A DNA stretch of 64,000 nucleotides from Chloroflexota bacterium (GTDB lineage Bacteria > Chloroflexota > Anaerolineae > B4-G1), in assembly GCA_024232355.1 (NCBI GenBank), contig JAAEPW010000187.1:1-64000 (forward strand). The letters are read 5' to 3'. Positions 17,441 to 27,181 of the stretch are shown here, one piece after another; the stretch's first letter is position 1; each line of letters opens with the position of its first letter. The position numbers and the translations under genes are program-made. The notes beneath the pieces are model-generated. The model made no database searches and was not told the DNA's origin. It saw nothing but the letters and a program-made list of their open reading frames with translations.

Positions 17441-18397
17441 ATGCTCAATCACATACTTGTTCCCTTAGATGGGTCTCCCCTTGCCGAGTGCGTGCTGCCT
17501 CACGCGGTGGCACTGGCCCAAGCATTTGATGCGCGGGTCACATTGCTACAGGTCTTGGGACGTACTCGATCCCCCAGTCGTATTCAATCCATCGATCCAC
17601 TGAGCTGGCATATTCACAAAGCAGAATCTGCATCATATCTGGATGGACTGGTTCCCCGCCTTCAAAAAGCCGGCTTGCAAGTGGAAAAAGCTCTTTTAGA
17701 CGGTCGAGCCGCAGAGCGCATCGTGGAATTCGCGCATGCGCAAAATGTCAGTTTAATCATCCTCAGTAGCCACGGGAAAAGTGGTCTAAGTGGATGGAAT
17801 ATCAGTGGTGTTGTCCAGAAAATTATCTTGCGAGCCTGCATACCAACAATGATTGTACGGGCGTATCAGTCTGTTAGCAACGACCTCACAGGCTTGCGCT
17901 ACAAGCGAGTGCTGGTTCCCCTAGATTGCTCGCAACGTGCAGAGTGTGTCTTGCCTCTGGCGACTACATTGGCACGTTTTCATAAATCGCGACTTTTGTT
18001 GACCCACATTGTACGCAAGCCGGAAATGCCCCGTCGTGCACCTCCCACCCAAAAAGAAATCGAGTTGGTCAACCAACTCACAGAACTTAACCGAGAAGAA
18101 GCAAATAAATGCCTAGAACAGTTGCAATCTAGGTTACATTCAGATACTCAGATTCGTTTATTGGTCGACAACAGCGCCACAGCTGCGCTGCATCAAGTAG
18201 TGAAACAAGAAAATATAGACTTGGTTGTGATGAGCGCTCATGGTTATTCTGGGAGCACCAAGTGGCCTTATGGTAACACAGCTCTCAATTTCATTGCCTA
18301 CGGTACCACCCCATTATTGATCGTGCAGGACCTTTCCCATGATGAACTGGAAAGCACACAGGCCGAAATGGCCGCCAGAGAACACAAGGGGCATTGA
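17441..18397 (+). CDS. Tandem universal stress protein (two UspA domains)
   Basis: Two Usp folds: residues 1-145 (start HILVPLDGSPLAECVLPHA; ATP-loop region SSHGKSGLSGW) and about 155-300 (start RVLVPLDCSQRAECVLPLA; MSAHGYSGSTKWPYGN). The second-domain loop resembles the G-2x-G-9x-G(S/T) nucleotide motif more closely than the first. Cytoplasmic; probably binds ATP and signals stress. The Shine-Dalgarno is strong (AAGGAG, 8 nt before the ATG). First gene of the cyclic-glucan/signalling operon; the next start is 3 bp past its stop. Confidence 0.92.
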   Translation: MLNHILVPLDGSPLAECVLPHAVALAQAFDARVTLLQVLGRTRSPSRIQSIDPLSWHIHKAESASYLDGLVPRLQKAGLQVEKALLDGRAAERIVEFAHAQNVSLIILSSHGKSGLSGWNISGVVQKIILRACIPTMIVRAYQSVSNDLTGLRYKRVLVPLDCSQRAECVLPLATTLARFHKSRLLLTHIVRKPEMPRRAPPTQKEIELVNQLTELNREEANKCLEQLQSRLHSDTQIRLLVDNSATAALHQVVKQENIDLVVMSAHGYSGSTKWPYGNTALNFIAYGTTPLLIVQDLSHDELESTQAEMAAREHKGH

Positions 18398-18400
18398 TGT

Positions 18401-21400
18401 ATGCCAGACGATCGTTCATCCCAAAGCAAACCGGATTCGAATATCCCCGCAAGCAATGATTCTGGCAGTTTGACCGAGCGCCAGGCCGAATTCGGCACTA
18501 GTGCGCCGAACGTAAACCAGTTGGATAGTTTAGCGATCCAACTAGCCGAGAATCATACCCTTGCCTCCCATCCCAGTCGTCGTCTCGTACTTTTGGATCG
18601 TCTCCAAGAACAAGACGAACTCTTGCTGGCTGCGCACGATCACTTTGTTCAGATGCCTGATATGCAACGTGCTCCCTCTTACACTGCCGAATGGCTGCTG
18701 GACAATTTTTACATCATACAGCAAACACTGCGCCAAATAGAAGAGGATATGCCAGAGGGTTTCTATCGCCAACTGCCCAAGTTAGACACGCATCCCCTGG
18801 AAAATTATCCTCGCGCTTACATACTGGCGCAACAAATCATCGGATACTGTGAATGTTGCCCCGACCTTGATCAAATCACACACTTTATCCACGCATACCA
18901 ACAGATTACCCCCTTAATGATGGGCGAGTTGTGGGCAATGCCCACAATGCTGCGGCTGGGAATACTCGATCGTCTGAGTCAGGCGGTCGCCCGGGTTACA
19001 GGACTAGAAGAACAAGACAATATAGATCAAGCGTATTCTGCCTTGGCTCCCCTGCCCCCTGATTTGACAGACGACGCGATTGTTGCCAACTGTATCCTTA
19101 GTTTGCGGATGCTGGCATCTCAAGATTGGAAAGCGTTCTTTGAAAGCATCAGCCGGGTAGAGGAAGCATTGCGTTGCGACCCGGCAAACGTTTACGCCTA
19201 CATGGATTTTGAGACACGTGACCGTTATCGCAAAGTAATCGAAGAACTGGCTCTGAGAACCGGTCAGGAAGAAGAAAGGGTAGCTTGGGAAGCAATCGAG
19301 CTAACTATGGAGAACCTGACGCCAGAGATGGCAGAATTCTCCTTGTGGGGGACGTCTGCGCCCAAGTCGGAAACAAATAACACTAGGAGACATTTTGCAG
19401 ACGATCCGCCCCAAGAAACAGAATGGACAGGACTCGATCTCCCTCGATCTACTCACATTGGATTTTACCTGCTGGACGATGGTCTCGCTCAACTTGAGAC
19501 CAAGTTAAATTATCAGCCTCCCCTGAGCGTCCGGTTGCGACGATGGGTATTGAATCATTCCACATCAGTCTATCTAGGTAGCATTACGTTGCTGACCCTA
19601 CTCATTTTGCTTGGTTTAATGAGCTATGCCTCCTTTGTTGGTGGGACTCTTCTTCAACTGGTCGGGGTGGGATTATTGACTCTGCTGCCTACTACGGCTA
19701 TGGCTGTGAGCGTGGTCAATCGGCAGATCACTCGTACATTGCCTCCTCGCACACTGCTCAAGATGAACTTTCAAAAGGGCATTCCGGCTCGGTGTGCTAC
19801 AATGGTCGTGGTACCATCGATGCTGACTAGCGCGGACGAGGTCGAATCTCTGGTACAACAATTGGAAAACCATTTTCTCGGAAACAGAGACCCGTACGTA
19901 CGCTTTGCCCTGCTCACCGATTTTGCAGATGCGCAGCAGCAGCATACGTCTGAGGATGATATACTGATCGAACAAGCCAAGATTGGCATTCAAGCCCTGA
20001 ATAAAAAATACGGACAACGGGCAGGCCAACCCTTTTATATTTTTCACCGCGAGCGCAGGTGGAACCCGGCTGAAGATTGTTGGATGGGATGGGAACGCAA
20101 GCGTGGTAAACTTGTCGAGTTCAATCGTCTGCTTGGTGGCGGGGAAACCACTTATGTCGAGCAGGTCGGAAACCTGGACATCCTTCCAGTGATTAGGTAC
20201 GTCATCACATTGGACGCTGACACGCTTTTGCCGCGCGATGGCGCACACCGTCTGATCGCCGCTCTGGCACATCCTTTGAACCAAGCGGAATTCGCCCCCG
20301 ACAGCAATAAAATAACTGCCGGGTATACGGTTCTCCAACCCCGCGTAGAAATCAAGATGACGGGTGCCGACCAATCACGGTTTGCCCAGATATTCGCTGG
20401 GGATACCGGGCTAGATCTGTACACACTGGCGGTATCCGATGTGTACCAAGACCTATTCGGCGAGGGAATCTATGCTGGCAAGGGCATATACGATGTCGCA
20501 GCCTTTGAACGCAGTCTAGCCGGGCGTGTACCCGACAACGCACTGCTCAGCCACGACCTGTTCGAAGGAGTTCATGGACGCGTTGGGTTGATCACAGATG
20601 TTGTCTTACATGAAGATTATCCCTCTCGCTATCTGGCCTACACACGCCGACTGCATCGGTGGGTACGAGGTGACTGGCAACTGCTGCCATGGTTGCTTCC
20701 CAGAACACCCCGTGCAAACGGCAGATGGATGCCCAACGATATTTCACTACTAGGCCGTTGGAAGATTCTGGATAATCTGCGCCGCAGCCTGCTTGCGCCA
20801 GCGTTGATGGCTCTACTGGTTGCTGGATGGTTATGGCTGCCTGGGTCGGAACTGGTGTGGACGCTGGCTGTAGTGATCGCACTGGCTGTAATGATTTTTG
20901 CGGGCCTGGTTACTGTATGGATTCAACGCATACGAGGAGGATTGTGGACCTGGGCCGCGCAAACACCAGGGTTGAGCGCGCTGCGTTGGTTATTGGCATT
21001 GGCTTTTCTCCCCTACGAAACCCTGATCATGATAGACGCTATCCTATCTACCCTGGTTCGCCTAACCATTACGCGCAAGCGATTGTTGCAATGGACTACG
21101 GCCGCGCATACAATTCGATTATTTGGCAAACAAACCAAACTAGGACTGCTCTGGAGGCAGATGGGTGGTGCGTCGCTGTTGTCTGTAGGACTGACGTGGT
21201 TAGTGTGGCTGATCAACCCAGCTGCCATACTTGTTGCTGCACCGCTGCTGTTCATTTGGCTCTGGTCCCCTTACATCGCTTATTGGGTCAGCCAAACTGA
21301 AGAGCGCAAACAAGTCCCCCTTTCTGATGACCAACACCGGCAACTACGCCGTCTGGCTCGCCGTATGTGGCTCTATTTCGAAGAGTTTATTGGTCCAGAT

Positions 21401-24400
21401 GATCACTGGTTGCCCCCTGATCACTTTCAAGAAAATCCGCGTGGACTTGTCGCGCGCCGTACCTCGCCCACCAACATTGGGTTGCTCCTGCTCTCTACCC
21501 TCGCCGCTTATGATATGGGCTATATCGACCTGATGGACCTGGCACTACGACTACGCCTCACACTGGAAAATATGGGAAAGCTGGCGTGGTATCGGGGGCA
21601 CTTTTTGAACTGGTACGACACACGCACACTAAAACCCCTGCCCCCTCGCTACGTGTCGACTGTGGACAGCGGCAATCTCGCTGGCTGCTTGCTTGTTCTA
21701 GAACAAGGATTGCAGGACTTGCTCCATGCTCCCGTGTTACGCTGGCAGCGATTGCGGGGCATACTCGATACAGTGGATGTTCTGGCTGAGATTATCAACA
21801 ATCTCCAAGTTGCCAATCTAAGACCAGCGATCAACTTGCTCCAGACCCACCTGGATGACATCCGTCAGCGGATACTGGCCGCACAAAATGGTCCTGATGA
21901 CTGGATAACCCTATTGATGTGGCTAGAAAAAGATGGTTGGTCAAAATTAGAACAATTATTGCTTTCGTTGGTCACATCTGGCTCACAAACTCTGAGCACC
22001 ACGACACTGAGCGATTTGCATATTTGGTCCGAGCACGTACACTCTCAAATACTCGGCATACAGTCCGAACTCAATTTGCTTCTCCCGTGGCTCGCCCTCT
22101 TGCAGACAAACCAAATTCCTGCCTTGTTCACACATCCAAACACAGATCCCCCCATTGTGAACGCTTGGCAGAGCTTGACAAACGGTCTACGCGTGCTGCC
22201 CAAGCTCGATGAAATGACCAGCTTTTGCAGAGAGAGACGAACAGAATTGGTTCTACTACAAGAAACATTGGCAAATATCACCCATGCAGCCGACAAAGTG
22301 CCAGAAGCATTGGCCTGGTGCAGACAAGTGACCGAGATGCTGGATTCTGCCCGAATGGTCGCTGAGGGCCTGATGATTGGCTATCGGGATATGGGCAAGC
22401 AGGCTGAATCTTATTTCCAGGCAATGGATTTTAACTTTTTGTTCGATTCGCACCGCCAGGTTTTCCGCATCGGCTACAACGTAGAGAACGAAACACTGGA
22501 TGCCAATTGCTATGATTTATTGGCATCCGAGGCGCGAATTGCCAGCCTGCTAGCAATCGCCCGAGGTCAAGTGCCTCAGAGCCATTGGCTGCACCTGGCC
22601 CGCCCCGTCACCGGGACCAATGGCACGCGCACCCTGCTCTCTTGGGGCGGTACGATGTTCGAGTACCTGATGCCGCCTTTGTTGATGCACAATTATGAAG
22701 GAACGCTCCTGGAACAAAGCTGTCGTGCCGTCGTTGACCATCAGATCGCCTATGCCCGCCAAAAGGGCGTCCCTTGGGGAATCTCAGAGTCGGGCTATTA
22801 TCGTTTTGACGCAGCGATGAATTACCAGTACCAAGGATTTGGCGCGCCAGGTCTGGGATTCAAGCGGGGATTGAGCGAAGACTTGGTAATCTCGCCGTAC
22901 GCCTCTCTGATGGCTCTGGCAATACGTCCCCAGGCTGTGATGGAAAACATCGAACATCTGATTGAATTGCAGATGCTCGGCCGCTACGGTTTTTACGAGG
23001 CAATTGATTATACTGATTCCCGAGTACCACCGGGCGAAAAGAACGCGATTGTCCGCTCTTTTATGGTGCATCACCATGGTATGAGCCTGTTAGCCATGAC
23101 CAATTATCTCCAAGACGACGTGATGGTGCACCGTTTTCACGCCGACCCCCGCGTGCAAAGTGTGGAATTGCTCCTGCAAGAGCAAATACCGCGCCAGGCC
23201 CCTGTCGAACACCCGCATGCAGAAGAGACCCAGCCCGTTCGTCAAGCGCAACCTCCCATTACACTGACGCCCTGGCACGTGCCGGTAGAAACCTCGGTCC
23301 CGCAAGTGCACATGTTATCCAATGGACGGTACAGCATGCTCATCACCAACACTGGCAGTGGATACAGCAGTTGGCGAGGAGCAGACCTTACCCGGTGGCG
23401 GGCCGATACCACCCGAGACAATTGGGGCACCTGGATTTACCTTCAAGAACAAGCAAATGACAAAACAGACAGCAGTGTACTGTGGTCCGCAGGCTGCCAA
23501 CCTACTGGTGTACTATCGGAAAATCACCAAGTGCTTTTTTATCCCCACAAGGCCGAATTCCGCCGCCGAGATCACGATATCTCTCTGCGCACAGAGATCA
23601 CGATCCCATCAGACGACGACGTCGAGGTGCGCCATCTCACCCTCACCAACCACAGCGACCATACCCGCTGGCTGACGTTAACCAGCTATGGCGAAGTCGT
23701 GCTCGCACCTCAATCAGCAGACCGGCGTCACCCAGCATTCAACAAACTCTTTATCGAAAGCGAGTACCTGCACGAATTGAACGGTTTGTTGTTCCACCGC
23801 CGCGCCCGTTCTGATGAAGAAAAACCCCTCTATATGGCCCACATGCTGATCGTAGAGCGAGGGCAAGACATTACGCGGGCCTATGAAAGTGACCGCGCCC
23901 GTTTCCTCGGCCGGGGTGGCACAGTACACGCCCCCGCCGCTCTCGTTCCCACCCACGCTCATCCTCAAGCTCCTACCGGTCTTTCCGGTACCGCAGGCGC
24001 TACCCTAGATCCAATTATGGCATTGAGCCAAAAGGTCAAACTGGAACCACACGCAACCGTACAGGTCGCGTACATCACACTAGCGGCCAAGTCGCGTCAC
24101 GAAGCATTATCTTTGGCTGGGCGCTATCACGCATGGCCCCGAGTCCAACGATCTTTTGACCAGGCCCGCTCCTACAACGAACTCGAGTTACAACGTCTCA
24201 ACCTGACCACACCAGAGATAGAGCCCATCCAACAGTTGCTCTCGGTCCTTTTCTATCCCCACGCCTCTCTGCGTGCCGCTCCCAGCACGATAGCAGCCAA
24301 TAACAAAGGGCAGTCTGGCTTGTGGTCATATGCCGTTTCCGGCGATTACCCAATCCTCTTGGCGCGTATCCAAAGCGAAGAGGAAACAGACCTGGTTCGA

Positions 24401-27181
24401 GAACTGCTCCAGGCCCACGCTTACTGGCGCAGTCGGACGATCAAGATCGACCTGGTCATTCTCAACGAACGGGCGACCGCATATGACCAGGAACTCCAGG
24501 GTCAGCTACTCCGGCTGATCTCGCGTATGGGTAGCGATGAGTGGTTGAACCTGCGCGGCGGCGTTTTTGTTCTCCGCGCTGATCAGATAAGTGAGGTTGA
24601 CCGCACGCTGCTGGAGACATCTGCCCGCGCCATCCTAGACGGTGACAAAGGTTCGCTGGCCGAACAAGTAAAAAAGCTGTCCGAACGACCAACGCATTTG
24701 CCATCTTTTGTTTCTACACAAGCTACTTTTGAAAAGGCGGAAAAATCGGAATCTACACCACCGTTGCCCCGTCCCACAGACCTTCTCTTTGACAATGGGC
24801 TGGGCGGCTTTAGCGCCGATGGTCGCGAGTACGTCATCTATCTGGAACCGGGCCAGTGGACGCCCGCTCCTTGGATCAACGTCATCGCCAACCCTGATTT
24901 TGGCTTTTTGGTCTCTGAGGCTGGCTCGGGCTACACTTGGGCCGGAAACAGTGGCGAAAATCGCCTGACGCCTTGGCGAAACGATCCGGTATCCGACACA
25001 CCAAGCGAGGCGCTTTACCTGCGTGACGAGGAAGTGGGGCAGATTTGGTCGCCCACACTGCTACCTGCGGGCACATCGGAACCCTATTTGATTCGCCACG
25101 GCGCGGGGTATTCTATCTTTGAGCACAACAGTCACGGTCTCAAACAACGACTGCGCGTGTTCGCCGCCCCCGACGCGCCAGTCAAGATAATACACCTGCA
25201 ACTTACAAACACATGGGATCGCAACCGGCGCATCACTGCCACCTTTTACGCCGAGTGGCAGATGGGGCCAGATCGAGACACGCACCAACAATACATTGTG
25301 CCCGAGTTTGACGCCATTTACAACGCCTTGTTGGCTCGCAACACCTACAATGAAGAGTTTAGCGAACGGGTCGCTTTCCTGTCCGCCAGTAAGGAACCGC
25401 ACAGCTTGACCACGGATCGCACCGAGTTTCTGGGACGTGGCGGGAATTTCCGCCATCCAGCCGCTCTCGATCGCGTCGGGTTGGCCAGCAGGGTGCAAAC
25501 CGGCCTCGACCCTTGCGCCTCCTTACAAACACACGTCTGGCTGGCTCCCGGCGAGACGGAGGATATTATCTTTCTACTAGGCCAGGGCGCGGATAAAAAA
25601 GAGGCACTCCAATTGGTCCAACGATACCGGGATGCGGATCAAGTCAACACTGCCTGGCAAGCCGTGAACGAATTCTGGGACAAGTTGTTGAGCACTGTCA
25701 CCGTGCAGACACCCGATCCAGCGATGGATTTGCTGCTCAACCGATGGCTGCCTTACCAGGCACTGGCTAGCCGGATATGGGGGCGCTCCGCACTCTACCA
25801 ATCGTCGGGTGCTTTTGGGTATCGCGATCAATTACAGGACGTGATGGCCTTGGTACACGCCGCGCCAGACATTGTGCGGAACCACATATTGCAAGCAGCG
25901 CGTTACCAGTTCGAAGCCGGAGACGTGCTTCACTGGTGGCATCCACCTTCAGGACGCGGGGTGCGCACCCGCTGCTCCGACGATCTACTCTGGCTGCCCT
26001 TTGTCACGGCGCACTATGTGACTGCAACCGGCGACGAAACGATCCTGAACGAACAAGTGCCGTTCCTCAAGGGGGATCCTCTGAGGGAGGAGGAAAAGGA
26101 TCGCTATGGACATTACGAAACCACCGCCTACGCCTACTCTCTCTACGAACACTGTCGTCGAGCATTGGAAAAAGGAACGACCGCCGGGGAGCACGGCATC
26201 CCCCTGATCGGCAGCCACGACTGGAATGATGGTATGAGCCGCGTCGGCATCAAAGGTCAGGGAGAAAGCATCTGGTTGGGCTGGTTCTTGCATAGCACAC
26301 TAACCCGTTTCGCCGTTATTTGTGAACGTATGGACCATGATGATCAGGCCGTTGCATATCGACAGCGGGCTGATGAACTGGTCCAGGCATTGGAAGAGAA
26401 CGGTTGGGATGGCGGCTGGTACCGTCGCGCCTACTATGATGACGGCACACCACTGGGCTCCATCGAGAATGCCGAGTGCCAGATAGACTCTATTGCCCAA
26501 TCGTGGGGCGTTCTGTCGGGCGCTGCCGACCCGATGCGGGCAGCGCAGGCGATGGAAGCTGTCGGTGAGCGGCTCGTGCGGCACAATGACCAACTGATAT
26601 TGCTCTTTACCCCGCCTTTTGACAAGACACCCCGCGACCCCGGATACATCAAGGGGTATTTGCCAGGTATCCGGGAGAACGGCGGGCAGTACACCCACGC
26701 CGCGCTGTGGACCGTGTGGGCGTTCGCTGAACTGGGACAGGGAGATCGCGCCGAGGCATTGTTCTGGCTGCTCAACCCCATCTACCACAGTGACACACTA
26801 GAAAAAGCAAAACAGTACCGGGTGGAACCTTATGTGGTCGCGGCAGATGTGTATGGTGTAGAGCCTCACGTTGGGCGCGGCGGATGGACATGGTACACCG
26901 GCTCGGCGGGATGGATGGCTCGTGTGGGTATCGAGGCTATATTGGGGCTGCGGCGGGAAGGGAATGTGTTACAAGTCAACCCTTGCATCCCCATAGATTG
27001 GCCAAGCTACGAACTGACTTACCGCGATGGCGAAACCTCCTACCACATTCTCGTGGAAAACCCTGACGGTGTCAACCAGGGTGTGAAACAAGTGAGTTTG
27101 GACAACGATATCTTGCCCGACAATAGCATTCCCCTATTGAATGATGGACAGCGTCACAAAGTGCGTGTGCTGATGGGATGA
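18401..27181 (+). CDS. ndvB: Cyclic beta-1,2-glucan synthase (GT84-glucoamylase-like-GH94)
   Basis: Giant inner-membrane enzyme that polymerises, cyclises and trims beta-1,2-glucan from UDP-glucose. Membrane helices lie at about 388-445 and 800-960. The GT84 core between them has TLDADTLLP (near 603-609), LLSHDLFEG and RRLHRWVRGDWQLLPWL. A glucoamylase-like domain (about 1345-1560; WGISESGYYRFD, APGLGFKRGL) and two GH94 beta-sandwich modules (about 1625-1860 and 2125-2380) follow. The GH94 catalytic region carries GSHDWNDGM near 2605-2613, with the general-acid Asp. At 2,926 aa it matches NdvB/ChvB length and domain order. AAGGGG precedes the ATG by 9 nt. Operon partners are a stress protein and three signalling proteins, so synthesis is probably signal-controlled. 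Confidence 0.93.
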   Translation: MPDDRSSQSKPDSNIPASNDSGSLTERQAEFGTSAPNVNQLDSLAIQLAENHTLASHPSRRLVLLDRLQEQDELLLAAHDHFVQMPDMQRAPSYTAEWLLDNFYIIQQTLRQIEEDMPEGFYRQLPKLDTHPLENYPRAYILAQQIIGYCECCPDLDQITHFIHAYQQITPLMMGELWAMPTMLRLGILDRLSQAVARVTGLEEQDNIDQAYSALAPLPPDLTDDAIVANCILSLRMLASQDWKAFFESISRVEEALRCDPANVYAYMDFETRDRYRKVIEELALRTGQEEERVAWEAIELTMENLTPEMAEFSLWGTSAPKSETNNTRRHFADDPPQETEWTGLDLPRSTHIGFYLLDDGLAQLETKLNYQPPLSVRLRRWVLNHSTSVYLGSITLLTLLILLGLMSYASFVGGTLLQLVGVGLLTLLPTTAMAVSVVNRQITRTLPPRTLLKMNFQKGIPARCATMVVVPSMLTSADEVESLVQQLENHFLGNRDPYVRFALLTDFADAQQQHTSEDDILIEQAKIGIQALNKKYGQRAGQPFYIFHRERRWNPAEDCWMGWERKRGKLVEFNRLLGGGETTYVEQVGNLDILPVIRYVITLDADTLLPRDGAHRLIAALAHPLNQAEFAPDSNKITAGYTVLQPRVEIKMTGADQSRFAQIFAGDTGLDLYTLAVSDVYQDLFGEGIYAGKGIYDVAAFERSLAGRVPDNALLSHDLFEGVHGRVGLITDVVLHEDYPSRYLAYTRRLHRWVRGDWQLLPWLLPRTPRANGRWMPNDISLLGRWKILDNLRRSLLAPALMALLVAGWLWLPGSELVWTLAVVIALAVMIFAGLVTVWIQRIRGGLWTWAAQTPGLSALRWLLALAFLPYETLIMIDAILSTLVRLTITRKRLLQWTTAAHTIRLFGKQTKLGLLWRQMGGASLLSVGLTWLVWLINPAAILVAAPLLFIWLWSPYIAYWVSQTEERKQVPLSDDQHRQLRRLARRMWLYFEEFIGPDDHWLPPDHFQENPRGLVARRTSPTNIGLLLLSTLAAYDMGYIDLMDLALRLRLTLENMGKLAWYRGHFLNWYDTRTLKPLPPRYVSTVDSGNLAGCLLVLEQGLQDLLHAPVLRWQRLRGILDTVDVLAEIINNLQVANLRPAINLLQTHLDDIRQRILAAQNGPDDWITLLMWLEKDGWSKLEQLLLSLVTSGSQTLSTTTLSDLHIWSEHVHSQILGIQSELNLLLPWLALLQTNQIPALFTHPNTDPPIVNAWQSLTNGLRVLPKLDEMTSFCRERRTELVLLQETLANITHAADKVPEALAWCRQVTEMLDSARMVAEGLMIGYRDMGKQAESYFQAMDFNFLFDSHRQVFRIGYNVENETLDANCYDLLASEARIASLLAIARGQVPQSHWLHLARPVTGTNGTRTLLSWGGTMFEYLMPPLLMHNYEGTLLEQSCRAVVDHQIAYARQKGVPWGISESGYYRFDAAMNYQYQGFGAPGLGFKRGLSEDLVISPYASLMALAIRPQAVMENIEHLIELQMLGRYGFYEAIDYTDSRVPPGEKNAIVRSFMVHHHGMSLLAMTNYLQDDVMVHRFHADPRVQSVELLLQEQIPRQAPVEHPHAEETQPVRQAQPPITLTPWHVPVETSVPQVHMLSNGRYSMLITNTGSGYSSWRGADLTRWRADTTRDNWGTWIYLQEQANDKTDSSVLWSAGCQPTGVLSENHQVLFYPHKAEFRRRDHDISLRTEITIPSDDDVEVRHLTLTNHSDHTRWLTLTSYGEVVLAPQSADRRHPAFNKLFIESEYLHELNGLLFHRRARSDEEKPLYMAHMLIVERGQDITRAYESDRARFLGRGGTVHAPAALVPTHAHPQAPTGLSGTAGATLDPIMALSQKVKLEPHATVQVAYITLAAKSRHEALSLAGRYHAWPRVQRSFDQARSYNELELQRLNLTTPEIEPIQQLLSVLFYPHASLRAAPSTIAANNKGQSGLWSYAVSGDYPILLARIQSEEETDLVRELLQAHAYWRSRTIKIDLVILNERATAYDQELQGQLLRLISRMGSDEWLNLRGGVFVLRADQISEVDRTLLETSARAILDGDKGSLAEQVKKLSERPTHLPSFVSTQATFEKAEKSESTPPLPRPTDLLFDNGLGGFSADGREYVIYLEPGQWTPAPWINVIANPDFGFLVSEAGSGYTWAGNSGENRLTPWRNDPVSDTPSEALYLRDEEVGQIWSPTLLPAGTSEPYLIRHGAGYSIFEHNSHGLKQRLRVFAAPDAPVKIIHLQLTNTWDRNRRITATFYAEWQMGPDRDTHQQYIVPEFDAIYNALLARNTYNEEFSERVAFLSASKEPHSLTTDRTEFLGRGGNFRHPAALDRVGLASRVQTGLDPCASLQTHVWLAPGETEDIIFLLGQGADKKEALQLVQRYRDADQVNTAWQAVNEFWDKLLSTVTVQTPDPAMDLLLNRWLPYQALASRIWGRSALYQSSGAFGYRDQLQDVMALVHAAPDIVRNHILQAARYQFEAGDVLHWWHPPSGRGVRTRCSDDLLWLPFVTAHYVTATGDETILNEQVPFLKGDPLREEEKDRYGHYETTAYAYSLYEHCRRALEKGTTAGEHGIPLIGSHDWNDGMSRVGIKGQGESIWLGWFLHSTLTRFAVICERMDHDDQAVAYRQRADELVQALEENGWDGGWYRRAYYDDGTPLGSIENAECQIDSIAQSWGVLSGAADPMRAAQAMEAVGERLVRHNDQLILLFTPPFDKTPRDPGYIKGYLPGIRENGGQYTHAALWTVWAFAELGQGDRAEALFWLLNPIYHSDTLEKAKQYRVEPYVVAADVYGVEPHVGRGGWTWYTGSAGWMARVGIEAILGLRREGNVLQVNPCIPIDWPSYELTYRDGETSYHILVENPDGVNQGVKQVSLDNDILPDNSIPLLNDGQRHKVRVLMG

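Noticed and set aside
19673..20374. 233-codon minus-strand frame inside the glucan synthase gene
   Set aside because: Lies over conserved GT84 sequence; composition is not protein-like.
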